Source of the DNA: an uncultured Phocaeicola sp.
GTDB lineage: Bacteria > Bacteroidota > Bacteroidia > Bacteroidales > Bacteroidaceae
Assembly: GCA_944320135.1 (NCBI GenBank)
Contig: CALUGI010000032.1
Coordinates: forward strand, 1-36,986
Length of the DNA: 36,986 nucleotides
Reading direction: 5' to 3'
Position numbers and translations under genes: made by a program
Part shown: positions 25,692 through 34,477 of the stretch, piece after piece
Numbering within the stretch: the first letter of the stretch is position 1
Layout of the letters: every line of letters begins with the position of its first letter
The notes under the pieces: model-generated
The model's database searches: none
Seen by the model: the letters and a program-made list of their open reading frames with translations, nothing else
What the model was told of the DNA's origin: nothing

Positions 25692-25973
25692 ATGCCTAAA
25701 CATAATGAACAAATGCAGGAAATATTCAGAATAAATCCGTATATTCGCGAAGTGAACCAAAAAGTAAACGATATGCCTGCTGCAGAATTGAATGACTATC
25801 GGCTTACCGATATAGAAGAACCGACCGATGAAATGTTGTCTGTCATCATGAAAGAAATGTGTGAAGAGGCTGTTCGAAAAAGTAGGGAAGCGAACAAACG
25901 TTATTTCGACGAGTTGAAAAAAGACAATATCGAATATTTGCATAAGTGGGAAAACAGAATCTACAAATCATGA
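25692..25973 (+). CDS. Putative antitoxin partner of a zeta-like toxin
   Basis: 93 residues from the ATG at 25692; in-frame ATGs at 25644 and 25665 and a GTG at 25554 are possible but add basic sequence with no family look. The protein is short, charged and likely helical, with an acidic central part (LTDIEEPTDEM) and repeated ion pairs near the C-terminus (KRYFDELKKDNIEYLHKWE). Its TGA overlaps the ATG of the kinase-like gene (ATGA, 25970-25973), the layout expected of an antitoxin before its toxin. It does not match the epsilon antitoxin by eye. The antitoxin call rests on size and context. Confidence 0.55.
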   Translation: MPKHNEQMQEIFRINPYIREVNQKVNDMPAAELNDYRLTDIEEPTDEMLSVIMKEMCEEAVRKSREANKRYFDELKKDNIEYLHKWENRIYKS

Positions 25974-26593
25974 GCAAGAACATGAATAAGTCTGAACATC
26001 GCCCTATCCTCATCGTCATAGCAGGACCGAACGGTTCAGGCAAAACCTCTGTTACGTCCAGACTGTTGCGCCATGAGTGGATGGAAGATGCCATTTATGT
26101 CAATCCGGACATTATAGCCCAAGAGAAGTTCGGAGACTGGAACTCGCAAGATGCCGTTATGAAAGCAGCCCAATACTGCGAGGGCTTGCGCGAACAATGT
26201 CTGGCAGAAAAGAAAAGTCTTGTTTTTGAAACCGTTCTATCTATAGATGAGAAGGTAAACTATATCCTGCGGGCTCATAAAGCAGGTTTTTTCATCCGTT
26301 TCTTTTTTGTCTGTACGGCTAATCCGACCATTAATGCGGCTCGTATAGCACAACGGGTGATGGAAGGCGGACATGACGTGCCTATTCCAAAAATTATTTC
26401 TCGATATAACAAGTCAATTATACGTGGCAATGTCGTTTCGCGTTTTGCAGACAGAACTTATGTTTACGATAATTCGGTGAATAATGCAGAAGCTCGTTTG
26501 CTTTTCCGCTTGTCCGAAGGAAAACTTGTAAAGCGTTATACAGATGACATTCCGGAGTGGGCTCAGATTATGTTGCCGGGCCGACCGTTTTGA
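25970..26593 (+). CDS. Zeta-toxin-like P-loop kinase (COG4185-type predicted ATPase)
   Basis: 207 residues from the ATG at 25970, which overlaps the upstream stop. The Walker A motif GPNGSGKT is at 19-26. VNPDIIA (44-50) and VFETVLS (85-91) match the substrate-binding block of this family. GGHDVPIPKIISRY (133-146), with R145, is the characteristic lid region. Relatives include zeta/PezT toxins, which phosphorylate UDP-N-acetylglucosamine and block cell-wall synthesis; many COG4185 members are unproven. The overlap with a short acidic/basic ORF supports a toxin-antitoxin unit. A free-standing nucleotide kinase is the alternative. The Pif1-like helicase begins 20 bp downstream and may share the transcript. 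Confidence 0.75.
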   Translation: MSKNMNKSEHRPILIVIAGPNGSGKTSVTSRLLRHEWMEDAIYVNPDIIAQEKFGDWNSQDAVMKAAQYCEGLREQCLAEKKSLVFETVLSIDEKVNYILRAHKAGFFIRFFFVCTANPTINAARIAQRVMEGGHDVPIPKIISRYNKSIIRGNVVSRFADRTYVYDNSVNNAEARLLFRLSEGKLVKRYTDDIPEWAQIMLPGRPF

Positions 26594-26613
26594 TCTTCAA
26601 TTAGGAAAAGAAA

Positions 26614-28611
26614 ATGACCCGTCTCTCTATCGATACAGACAACCCGGAGTTTCAGAACGCGCTGAAACTGATACAATACACGCGCCAGTCGGTCTTCCTT
26701 ACCGGAAAGGCCGGTACGGGAAAGTCGACGTTCCTGAAATACGTGTGTCAGACCACTAAGAAAAAACACGTGGTGCTTGCCCCCACAGGCATAGCCGCCA
26801 TCAACGCAGGCGGGAGCACTCTGCATAGTTTCTTCAAACTTCCTTTCCATCCCCTCCTGCCGGACGACCCCAAGTTCGCGGGAAGCAAGCTCAAAGACTA
26901 TCTGAAATACTCGTCCGACCGCCGGAAACTCATCAAAAACGTAGAACTGGTTATTATCGACGAGATATCGATGGTGCGCGCGGACGTCATCGACTTCATC
27001 GACCGCATCCTGCGCATCTATTCGCAGAACATGCGGGAACCTTTCGGGGGCAAGCAGCTTTTGCTTGTGGGCGACGTGTACCAGCTGGAACCGGTGGTGA
27101 AAAGTGACGAGAGGGAGATTTTGAACCGTTTCTATGCGAATCCTTACTTCTTCTCCGCCAAGGTGTTTCAAGAGATGGAGCTGGTGTCTGTCGAACTGAC
27201 CAAGGTGTACCGCCAGACCGACAAGGCGTTTGTGAGCGTGCTCGACCATATCCGCACCAACACGGCAGGTTCCGCCGACCTCCAGCTTCTGAACACACGC
27301 TGCAATGTGCCGGAAAACAAGGATGAAAGCGACATGTACGTCACCCTCGCCACACGTCGCGACACCGTGGACTACATCAACGAAAAGAAGCTGGCGGAGC
27401 TTCCGGGAGAACCCGTCACGCTGAAAGGCATTATACAAGGGGAGTTTCCTGAAAGCAGTCTTCCCACGCTTATGGAGCTGGTGGTGAAGCCCGGCGCGCA
27501 GGTGATATTTATCAAGAACGACCAGGACAAGCGGTGGGTGAACGGAACTATCGGCACCATCTCCGGAATCTCTGATGACGGCATCCTTTATATCGTTGCC
27601 GAAACCGGACGCGAGTTCGACGTGCGCCAGGAAAGCTGGAGCAACATCCGGTACCGCTATAACGAAAAGGAGAAGAAGGTAGAGGAAGAAGAACTGGGCA
27701 CCTTCACGCAATACCCTATTCGTTTGGCATGGGCCATCACCGTACACAAGAGCCAGGGACTTACGTTCAGCCGTGTGGTGATAGACTTTACCGGAGGGGT
27801 GTTTGCCGGAGGGCAGACCTACGTGGCGCTGAGCCGATGCACCTCGCTCGAAGGCATCCGTCTGAAACGGGAGATTGCGCGGAGCGACATCTTCGTGAGG
27901 CCGGAAATCGTAGATTTTTCCAAACGTTTCAATGACCGGGTTGCGTTCGACCGCGCCATGAAGCAGGCTCAGGCCGATGTGGAGTATGCAGAAGCCGTGA
28001 AAGCCTTCAACAAGGGCGATTTCACCGCCTTCCTCAGTTCGTTTTTCAAAGCCATCCATAGCCGGTATGACATCGAGAAGCCTCTCGTCCAGCGTTTCAT
28101 CCGCCGGAAGTTGCATGTCATCAACCGTTTGAAAGAAGAAAACGTTCGTCTCAAGGAAGAAATGGCCGCGCAAAGGAAAAGGCTGGAAAAGTATGCCCGC
28201 GAATATTACCTGATGGGAAACGAGTGTGTTACGAAAGCGCACGATGCAAGGGCGGCCGTTGCCAATTACGACAAGGCCATCGAGTTATATCCGGACTATG
28301 TGGACGCATGGGTGCGCAAAGGAATCACCTTGTTCGACGACGGACGGCCAGGTGAGGCGGAAGAATGTCTCAACAAAGCCGTGCAGATACGCCCCGGAGA
28401 GTTCAAGGCCGTTTACAACCGGGGTAAGTTGCGGCTTTTCATCGGGAATGCCGAAAACGCCGCCGCCGATTTGGATAAGGCCACCAGCTTGAAGCCTGAA
28501 CACGCCGGGGCTCACGAATTTTTCGCCGAGGCCCTTGAGAAAATCGGGAAGGATGCAGAAGCTGCTATCCATTATCGTATTGCGGAAGAACTGAAGAAGA
28601 AAAAGCGATGA
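26614..28611 (+). CDS. Pif1-like helicase with C-terminal coiled coil and TPR repeats
   Basis: 665 residues. The first ~430 form an SF1B helicase of the Pif1/RecD-like type, which unwinds DNA 5'-3' with ATP. Walker A is GKAGTGKST (31-39), followed by LAPTGIAAINAGGSTLHSFF. Walker B is VIIDEISMV (113-121), then GDVYQLEPV, and the late motif AWAITVHKSQGLTFS is near 370-385. A predicted coiled coil (about 505-535) leads into a tail (about 540-660) with three to four TPR units, e.g. AVANYDKAIELYPDYVDAW and AEECLNKAVQIRPGEFKAV. The TPR tail should bind a protein partner. The gap from the toxin stop is only 20 bp, with no promoter element seen. Confidence 0.88.
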   Translation: MTRLSIDTDNPEFQNALKLIQYTRQSVFLTGKAGTGKSTFLKYVCQTTKKKHVVLAPTGIAAINAGGSTLHSFFKLPFHPLLPDDPKFAGSKLKDYLKYSSDRRKLIKNVELVIIDEISMVRADVIDFIDRILRIYSQNMREPFGGKQLLLVGDVYQLEPVVKSDEREILNRFYANPYFFSAKVFQEMELVSVELTKVYRQTDKAFVSVLDHIRTNTAGSADLQLLNTRCNVPENKDESDMYVTLATRRDTVDYINEKKLAELPGEPVTLKGIIQGEFPESSLPTLMELVVKPGAQVIFIKNDQDKRWVNGTIGTISGISDDGILYIVAETGREFDVRQESWSNIRYRYNEKEKKVEEEELGTFTQYPIRLAWAITVHKSQGLTFSRVVIDFTGGVFAGGQTYVALSRCTSLEGIRLKREIARSDIFVRPEIVDFSKRFNDRVAFDRAMKQAQADVEYAEAVKAFNKGDFTAFLSSFFKAIHSRYDIEKPLVQRFIRRKLHVINRLKEENVRLKEEMAAQRKRLEKYAREYYLMGNECVTKAHDARAAVANYDKAIELYPDYVDAWVRKGITLFDDGRPGEAEECLNKAVQIRPGEFKAVYNRGKLRLFIGNAENAAADLDKATSLKPEHAGAHEFFAEALEKIGKDAEAAIHYRIAEELKKKKR

Positions 28612-28620
28612 CCGCCCGTT

Positions 28621-28634
28621 GGGGGAAAACTTTC
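28621..28634 (+). repeat. Copy of dispersed degenerate intergenic element
   Basis: GGGGGAAAACTTTC begins 10 bp after the helicase stop. It shares the GGGAAAACTT core with the copies at 6326 and 32875 but diverges afterwards. Confidence 0.3.
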
Positions 28635-28709
28635 TGCTGCAAAAAATGTCTTGCTGAAGTTTGCGTAAATTTTCCCTTTGTATAATTAACGCTATTTTGT
28701 GATTATTCG

Positions 28710-28717
28710 TATCTTTG
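28710..28717 (+). promoter_or_regulatory. -7 element for the HTCS gene
   Basis: TATCTTTG is a perfect -7 element, ending 37 bp before the ATG at 28755. Nearby TTG triplets (28697-28699 and 28678-28680) have spacers of 10 and 29 bases, so no -33 element is assigned. Confidence 0.6.
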
Positions 28718-28754
28718 TGCGTTCCTTGATACTAATGCCAAAAGACTGCAAAAC

Positions 28755-31700
28755 ATGTACACTGTTCATAAAATGACGCTGGTTCTTATCGCTTCTTTGT
28801 TGTTCGTTTGTCATGCAGCTTACGCTCAGGCCGACCGCCTTTTCACGGTAGACCGACAGATATCGAGCAGCATGGTCAACCATCTGTACCAAGACTCAAA
28901 AGGATATATCTGGGTAGCTACGGAGAACGGCCTGAACAAGTATGACGGAGTGAAGTTTACGGTTTACCGCCATGATTCGCAAGATTCCGCTTCGTTGAAC
29001 AACAATTATGTTAAGGTGGTATATGAGAATCGGGAAGGACGGTTGCTGGTCGGCACCCAGACCGGTATGCAGGAGTATGATTACGCTTCCGACACTTTCC
29101 GTTCTATCAGCATGTATGACGATGAAGGAAGGCTCTTTTATCCTACGGTGTCCTGTATTATAGAAGACGGAGAGGGCAGGCTTCTCGCCGGTACGAGCGG
29201 CTACGGAGTGTATGTCGTGGATACCGAGGGCACTTTCATGCGTGCGAGGGAAAGGTTCCTTCCGCAACACATTTACGACATTGTCAATCAGATGTGGTAT
29301 GATTCGCAAGGCAACTTGTGGCTTGCCACCGAGACGCGGGGGATTCAGCGTGTAGACAAGGATATGGGGTTCTCCCGTTATCTGACCGATGCCCGGTATC
29401 ACTCCATTACCAGCATTTGCGAAGACGACAAAGGAAACATCTATGCCGGAATCATGGACGACGGGCTGTTCAAGTACGACAAGGAGAGTGACAACTTTGT
29501 GCATATTCCTTATGAGAAAAGCCGCTCTTTTCCTGTCAAGTCATTGACATTCAATGCGGCGGACGGCGAAGTGCTCATCGGAACGGACGGAAAGGGCTTG
29601 AAGATATACGACACCTCCACCGGAGAAATAGCCGAGGCCAATCTGCACGTGATGAGTCTTGACCTCAGCAACTCCAAGATACATACCATTATCAAAGATA
29701 ACTTCGACAATCTTTGGTTGGGAGTATACCAGAAAGGCGTGGCTATGTTGCCGGGGAAGAGCAGCAACTTCAATTATATCGGGCATTATTCTACAGCTTA
29801 CAATACAATCGGTTCCAATTGCGTGATGTCAATCTGCAAGGACAGCAGGGATAACTTGTGGATTGGCACCGACAATGACGGGCTTTACCGGCTTGCGCCC
29901 GATGGTGAACGGAAAGCGCATTTCAGTCATACGAGTGCAAGCGCGTCGGTTCCGGCCACCGTCATGAGCATCTATGAAGACTCGGAACAGAATGTCTGGA
30001 TAGGCTCTTTTCTCAACGGGATGGCGCGCTTGAATCCGGACAATGGAACTTGCCGGTATTTCCCGTTGACAGACCAGAACGGAAGCAAGGCGCAACGGGT
30101 GTATTGTTTCGCCGAAGACAATGACAAGCGTCTGTGGATAGGGACGATGGGCAATGGGCTTTTCCGTATGGACATCCGGAGCGGGCAAGTCACTCCGATA
30201 AAGTACCAGCATCAAGCGGAAGATTTCACGGCGGAATCGAACTTGCTTGCCAACACATGGATTAACTGTTTGCTGCACAGCCGCGACAACAAGCTCTATA
30301 TCGGCACGTTCGACGGATTATGTTGTTTGGACATCTCCACAATGGATTTCCTCAATACGTTCGGAAAGAAGCAGATATTGCGTGCCAACGTAATCAATTG
30401 TTTGCATGAAGATGCGCAGGGAAACGTCTGGATAGGCATGACAGGAGGCTTGGCCGTGCTGAACCCTCACACGCAGGAGACGGCGTTTTATTCTTCGGAA
30501 GACGGGATACCCGGAAACAGCATTCTTGCCATTGCAGAAGACCGTGCAGGGAATCTGTGGCTGAGCACCGATCAGGGATTGGCCTGCTGCCACGTGCAGA
30601 CCCGAAAGTTTACTCCATACCGCACGTACAACGGCTTGGTCAACAATGAATACAGCAGGGGAGCGGGGTATGCCGACCGCAACGGCATCATCTGGTTTGG
30701 GGGAACGAACGGAGTGACATGGTTTGATCCGGCTTCTATCTCTTTCTCTATTCGCAAGCCGGAGATTCGGATTACCGATCTCTTCCTTCAAGGGAATAAG
30801 GTGACTAAGGGGATGAAGTCCGGGAAGTACGTCGTTACCGATACGCTCGTGTCGGAAGAATCGGAGTTCAATCTCTCGCATCAGGACAATTCTTTTACTT
30901 TTGAGTTTACGACTACGGATTACAGTATGCCCGCGTCTTACAGTTATTCTGTAGACAATGGCATTTGGAATACGTTGCAGCCGGGTACGAACCGAATCTC
31001 GTTCAGCAATCTCTCTCCGGGGAGGCACGTTTTGCGCATACGGGCGTGGATAAATGAAATCTCATCCGAGGTAAAAGAAATCAAGATTGTGATTCATCCG
31101 GCATGGTATGCGTCTTCGTGGGCATACACGGCTTATGTCATTATCTGCATAGCCTGCGTTTATCTGATTATCCGTCAGATTCAGCGGCATTACAGGACGA
31201 AGCAGGAGATATTGAAGCACATACACGGAGAGGAAATCAAGGAAGCCAAGCTGCAGTTCTTCATCAATATCTCTCATGAGCTGAAGACTCCGATGTCGCT
31301 TATCATCAGTCCTCTGCAAAAGCTGATTCTGGCCGATTCCGACCCGCAGCGCCAGAAAATATATTCTTTGATGAAATACAACACCGAGCGCATCCTTTCG
31401 CTTGTGAACCAGCTGATGGATATACGCAAGCTGGACAAGGGGCAGATGAAGCTCTTGTTCCAAGAGACAGACCTCATCCGTTTTATCAATACGCTCGATG
31501 AGACATTCCTCGCTACGGCCAAGGACAAGAACATCAACTTCTCCTTGATATCCGAACTGGAGGAACTGAAAGTGTGGATTGACCCCAAGAATTTCGACAA
31601 AGTGATTCTGAACTTGCTTTCGAACGCCTTCAAATATACTCCGGAGAACGGCGCAATCAGCGTTGCCGTCCGCAAGGGACACGACCCGAATCCGCAGTCG

Positions 31701-32873
31701 GCTCCGCTTGCCGACTATGCGGAAATTGTGGTGGAGGACAACGGAAGGGGCATAGAAGAGAAAGAACTGAAACACATCTTCGAGCGTTTCTACCAGATAC
31801 GGAACAATGCCTCGCAGCCCAACATCGGAACCGGCATCGGGCTTCACCTTGCGCAGTCGCTCGTGACGCTGCATCACGGCATTATCTGGGCGGAGAACAG
31901 GAAGGACGTGTCGGGAAGCCGGTTCATTGTCCGCATACCGTTGGGGAAAGACCATCTTTCGGCAGAAGAAATCAGTCCGGAAACGCCTGCATCCCTTCCC
32001 GCGCAGAAGGACGAGAAAGACTTGATTGTGCCTGTCGGCCTGCCTCAAGACGAAGATAAGAGCAAGAGGAAGAAGAAATACCACATCCTGATTGCTGAAG
32101 ACGACGAAGAAACGCGCAAGTATCTCCGCCACGAGCTGGAAGACGAGTTCAACGTATATACGGCTCCGAACGGAAAGGAGGCTTTCGCCAAGCTGTTGCA
32201 GGAGAAGGTGCATCTGGTTATCAGCGATGTGGTGATGCCGGAGATGGACGGGCTGAGCCTTTGCCATAAAATCAAGCAGAACACGAACACCAACCACATT
32301 CCTATCATTCTCCTTACGGTGAGAAACAAGGAGGAAGACAATATTGAGGGGCTTTCGACCGGAGCGGACGCTTATCTCACCAAGCCGTTCAATCTGGATA
32401 TCCTGCGCATGACCGTGGTCAACCTCATCAAGAACCGAGAGATGCTCCGCAACAACTTCAGCGGCAATCAAGAACAGGAATCCAAGATGCAGTATATCAA
32501 GGCGCAGTCGCCCGACGAGAAGCTGATGGAAAAAGTGATGAAAGTGATTAACGAGAACATCAGCAATCCGGAGCTGAGCGTGGAGATGATTGCCAAAGAA
32601 GTGGGCATCAGCCGCGTGCATCTTTACCGCAAGCTGAAGGAACTGACCAACCAGTCTACCCGCGACTTTATCCGCAATTGCCGCCTGAAGCAGGCTGCCT
32701 CTTTGCTGATGTCCAACAAAAACTACAACGTGTCTGAAGTGGCTTTGCTGGTAGGCTTCATGAATATCTCTTATTTCTCTACGGTGTTCAAGGAGTTCTA
32801 CGGAGTGGCTCCGGTGAATTATGCGGAGTTTTGCAGGAAGCAGCAAGGGACGGAGGAAAAAGGACAGGCGTAA
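28755..32873 (+). CDS. Hybrid two-component system sensor/regulator (HTCS)
   Basis: 1372 residues, a one-protein signalling system typical of Bacteroides. A signal peptide cleaved after AYA (22-24) leads to a periplasmic sensor of tandem two-component propeller repeats (e.g. DSKGYIWVATENGLNKYDG, DSRDNLWIGTDNDGLYRL). A Y_Y_Y domain (about 700-780) and one membrane helix (about 787-808) follow. Cytoplasmic domains are HisKA with H841 in NISHELKTP; HATPase with NLLSNAFKYTP near 951 and GTGIGLHLAQS; a receiver with phospho-acceptor D1158 in ISDVVMPEMDG; and an AraC helix-turn-helix (about 1260-1365). HTCS proteins usually sense oligosaccharide fragments and activate a neighbouring polysaccharide locus, but no susC/susD or glycosidase gene is adjacent here, so the target is unknown. 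Confidence 0.95.
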   Translation: MYTVHKMTLVLIASLLFVCHAAYAQADRLFTVDRQISSSMVNHLYQDSKGYIWVATENGLNKYDGVKFTVYRHDSQDSASLNNNYVKVVYENREGRLLVGTQTGMQEYDYASDTFRSISMYDDEGRLFYPTVSCIIEDGEGRLLAGTSGYGVYVVDTEGTFMRARERFLPQHIYDIVNQMWYDSQGNLWLATETRGIQRVDKDMGFSRYLTDARYHSITSICEDDKGNIYAGIMDDGLFKYDKESDNFVHIPYEKSRSFPVKSLTFNAADGEVLIGTDGKGLKIYDTSTGEIAEANLHVMSLDLSNSKIHTIIKDNFDNLWLGVYQKGVAMLPGKSSNFNYIGHYSTAYNTIGSNCVMSICKDSRDNLWIGTDNDGLYRLAPDGERKAHFSHTSASASVPATVMSIYEDSEQNVWIGSFLNGMARLNPDNGTCRYFPLTDQNGSKAQRVYCFAEDNDKRLWIGTMGNGLFRMDIRSGQVTPIKYQHQAEDFTAESNLLANTWINCLLHSRDNKLYIGTFDGLCCLDISTMDFLNTFGKKQILRANVINCLHEDAQGNVWIGMTGGLAVLNPHTQETAFYSSEDGIPGNSILAIAEDRAGNLWLSTDQGLACCHVQTRKFTPYRTYNGLVNNEYSRGAGYADRNGIIWFGGTNGVTWFDPASISFSIRKPEIRITDLFLQGNKVTKGMKSGKYVVTDTLVSEESEFNLSHQDNSFTFEFTTTDYSMPASYSYSVDNGIWNTLQPGTNRISFSNLSPGRHVLRIRAWINEISSEVKEIKIVIHPAWYASSWAYTAYVIICIACVYLIIRQIQRHYRTKQEILKHIHGEEIKEAKLQFFINISHELKTPMSLIISPLQKLILADSDPQRQKIYSLMKYNTERILSLVNQLMDIRKLDKGQMKLLFQETDLIRFINTLDETFLATAKDKNINFSLISELEELKVWIDPKNFDKVILNLLSNAFKYTPENGAISVAVRKGHDPNPQSAPLADYAEIVVEDNGRGIEEKELKHIFERFYQIRNNASQPNIGTGIGLHLAQSLVTLHHGIIWAENRKDVSGSRFIVRIPLGKDHLSAEEISPETPASLPAQKDEKDLIVPVGLPQDEDKSKRKKKYHILIAEDDEETRKYLRHELEDEFNVYTAPNGKEAFAKLLQEKVHLVISDVVMPEMDGLSLCHKIKQNTNTNHIPIILLTVRNKEEDNIEGLSTGADAYLTKPFNLDILRMTVVNLIKNREMLRNNFSGNQEQESKMQYIKAQSPDEKLMEKVMKVINENISNPELSVEMIAKEVGISRVHLYRKLKELTNQSTRDFIRNCRLKQAASLLMSNKNYNVSEVALLVGFMNISYFSTVFKEFYGVAPVNYAEFCRKQQGTEEKGQA

Positions 32874-32874
32874 A

Positions 32875-32894
32875 GCCGGGAAAACTTGGCCGGA
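32875..32894 (+). repeat. Copy of dispersed degenerate intergenic element
   Basis: The sequence GCCGGGAAAACTTGGCCGGA starts just after the HTCS stop codon. It is the best partner of the copy at 6326-6343, and it sits directly before the HTCS terminator. Confidence 0.45.
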
Positions 32895-32904
32895 TTCCGG
32901 TCGG

Positions 32905-32943
32905 AATGCCGCAGCGTTCGATATGAAATGCTGCGGCATTTTT
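32905..32943 (+). terminator. Rho-independent terminator of the HTCS gene
   Basis: An 11-bp perfect stem AATGCCGCAGC / GCTGCGGCATT (32905-32915 with 32930-32940) with a 14-base loop is followed by TTTATGG. It lies 31 bp beyond the HTCS stop. Confidence 0.75.
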
Positions 32944-32974
32944 ATGGCAGGCCCGGCTTGTCGTTTTTTTTATG

Positions 32975-32982
32975 TATCTTTG
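32975..32982 (+). promoter_or_regulatory. -7 element for the lipoprotein-truA operon
   Basis: TATCTTTG is a perfect -7 element 25 bp before the ATG at 33008. It excludes the in-frame ATG at 32972 as the start. A TTG at 32958-32960 has a 14-base spacer. Confidence 0.6.
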
Positions 32983-33007
32983 CGTCCGAAATATAAAGGA
33001 AACAGCA

Positions 33008-33679
33008 ATGAAAAGATTGGTATATGTGTGCAGCTTGTTTGCGCTGCTTTTCGGAATGGCGGTTGCCGGATGCTCGGAAAAGAAGGACATGTCGATGAAG
33101 ATGAACAATCCCCGCAATATTCGTGGCGTAATCAGCTACAAGCGTTCGTTCGGAGATTTGAACGACGTGCAGCTGGCTGCTGCAAAGCGGATAGGCATCC
33201 GTCCGATGGAAAGCCGTGAAGATGCGGAGAATATGGCCGGGCGGCTTGTGGAAATCGCTCCCTGCGAACTGTATGATATGGACTCCCTCACTCATTCCAT
33301 CCCTTATCTGATACCTCAGGCCGGCGCGCTGCTTGACACTATCGGGGCGAACTTTCTCGATTCGCTGGAATGCAAGGGGCTGAATCCGAACCGGATTATC
33401 GTGACTTCGGTCACACGCACTAAGGACGACGTGAAACGTTTGCGCCGTGTCAACACGAACGCTTCGCTGAAATCGTGCCATTTCTACGGGACGACTTTCG
33501 ACATCAGCTGGAAGCGTTTCGAGAAGGTGGAAGACCCTGACGGCCGTCCGATGCAAGATGTCAGCGCCGACACGTTGAAGCTGGTGCTTTCGGAAGTGCT
33601 GCGCGACTTGCGCAAGGCCGACCGCTGCTACGTGAAATACGAACTGCGCCAAGGATGCTTTCATATAACCGCAAGATAA
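33008..33679 (+). CDS. Lipoprotein of the DUF5715 type with an M15-peptidase-like metal motif
   Basis: 223 residues from the ATG at 33008. A lipoprotein signal ends in AVAGC, making C22 the lipidated residue. The domain (about 40-220) reads like the Bacteroidetes DUF5715 family. It contains [17 protein letters not shown] followed by [12 protein letters not shown] (157-168), with H158 and D165 spaced as in the SxHxxGxAxD zinc motif of M15 D-Ala-D-Ala carboxypeptidases. A late GCFHIT offers H219 as a third ligand. This suggests a periplasmic peptidoglycan-cleaving or -binding role (inference). The serine usually preceding the histidine is a cysteine here. It lies 8 bp before truA and shares its promoter. 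Confidence 0.65.
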   Translation: MKRLVYVCSLFALLFGMAVAGCSEKKDMSMKMNNPRNIRGVISYKRSFGDLNDVQLAAAKRIGIRPMESREDAENMAGRLVEIAPCELYDMDSLTHSIPYLIPQAGALLDTIGANFLDSLECKGLNPNRIIVTSVTRTKDDVKRLRRVNTNASLKSCHFYGTTFDISWKRFEKVEDPDGRPMQDVSADTLKLVLSEVLRDLRKADRCYVKYELRQGCFHITAR

Positions 33680-33687
33680 CTTTCAGT

Positions 33688-34443
33688 ATGTTCCGATATT
33701 TCGTATATTTGGCTTACGACGGCACCAACTACCACGGGTGGCAGGTGCAGCCCAACGGGGCGAGCGTGCAGGAGACCCTGACCAAGGCGTTAGTGACCTT
33801 CTTGCGCGACGACGCGATAGAGGTGACCGGAGCGGGACGCACCGATGCGGGTGTTCATGCGCGTCTGATGGTTGCGCATTTCGACGTGGAGCGGATGGCC
33901 GATCCGGAAACGATAGCCGACAAGCTGAACCGGATTCTTCCGCCGGACATATCGGTGTATGGGGTGCGCCGCGTGAGGCAGGATGCCCATGCCCGGTTCG
34001 ACGCTACGTACCGCACGTACAAATATTATCTGACTACCCGTAAAGACCCGTTCAACCGGATGTACGTGTGGCGAGTCTTCCGCCGTCTTGATTTCGACCG
34101 GATGAACGAGGCGGCCCGGACGTTGCTTGATTATACGGACTTCACGAGCTTCAGCAAACTTCATACGGACGTAAAGACGAACAATTGCCGCATCATGCAA
34201 GCCTTTTGGGAACAGACGGGCGAGGACGAATGGGTGTTTACCATTCAGGCCGACCGGTTCTTGCGCAATATGGTGAGGGCCATTGTGGGCACGCTGGTCG
34301 AAGTGGGAAGAGGCAAGCTCTCTGTAGAGGGTTTCCGGCGCGTAATCGAGAAGAAAGACCGCTGCAGTGCGGGCACGTCAGCTCCCGGAAATGCGCTCTT
34401 TCTGGTCGACATAGGTTATCCGGAAGATTTGTTTGAACCTTGA
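33688..34443 (+). CDS. truA: tRNA pseudouridine(38-40) synthase
   Basis: 251 residues from the ATG at 33688; an ATG 11 codons upstream overlaps the lipoprotein gene. TruA isomerises uridines 38-40 in the anticodon arm of many tRNAs. The opening [20 protein letters not shown] is the usual family start, and the catalytic aspartate is D53 in [30 protein letters not shown] and [19 protein letters not shown] follow at the expected spacing. It is the second gene of a two-gene operon, and its 3' end is 34 bp from the convergent defence-gene stop. Only a small palindrome GGCAGCTGCC (34466-34475) separates the two. Confidence 0.95.
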   Translation: MFRYFVYLAYDGTNYHGWQVQPNGASVQETLTKALVTFLRDDAIEVTGAGRTDAGVHARLMVAHFDVERMADPETIADKLNRILPPDISVYGVRRVRQDAHARFDATYRTYKYYLTTRKDPFNRMYVWRVFRRLDFDRMNEAARTLLDYTDFTSFSKLHTDVKTNNCRIMQAFWEQTGEDEWVFTIQADRFLRNMVRAIVGTLVEVGRGKLSVEGFRRVIEKKDRCSAGTSAPGNALFLVDIGYPEDLFEP

Positions 34444-34477
34444 TGCAGTGTGGAGGATGCCCCTTGGCAGCTGCCGT

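Noticed and set aside
26563-28242. 559-codon open frame on the minus strand
   Set aside because: Antisense shadow of the Pif1-like helicase, whose motifs are unambiguous; an artefact of codon bias.
28755-31000. Repeated motifs in the 5' half of the HTCS as a DNA repeat array
   Set aside because: They are diverged propeller protein repeats (W-x-G/A-T/x-N-G-L-x-x-Y/L pattern), not nucleotide repeats.
31062-32939. 625-codon open frame on the minus strand
   Set aside because: Antisense to the kinase, receiver and HTH domains of the HTCS; composition is typical of a mirror frame.
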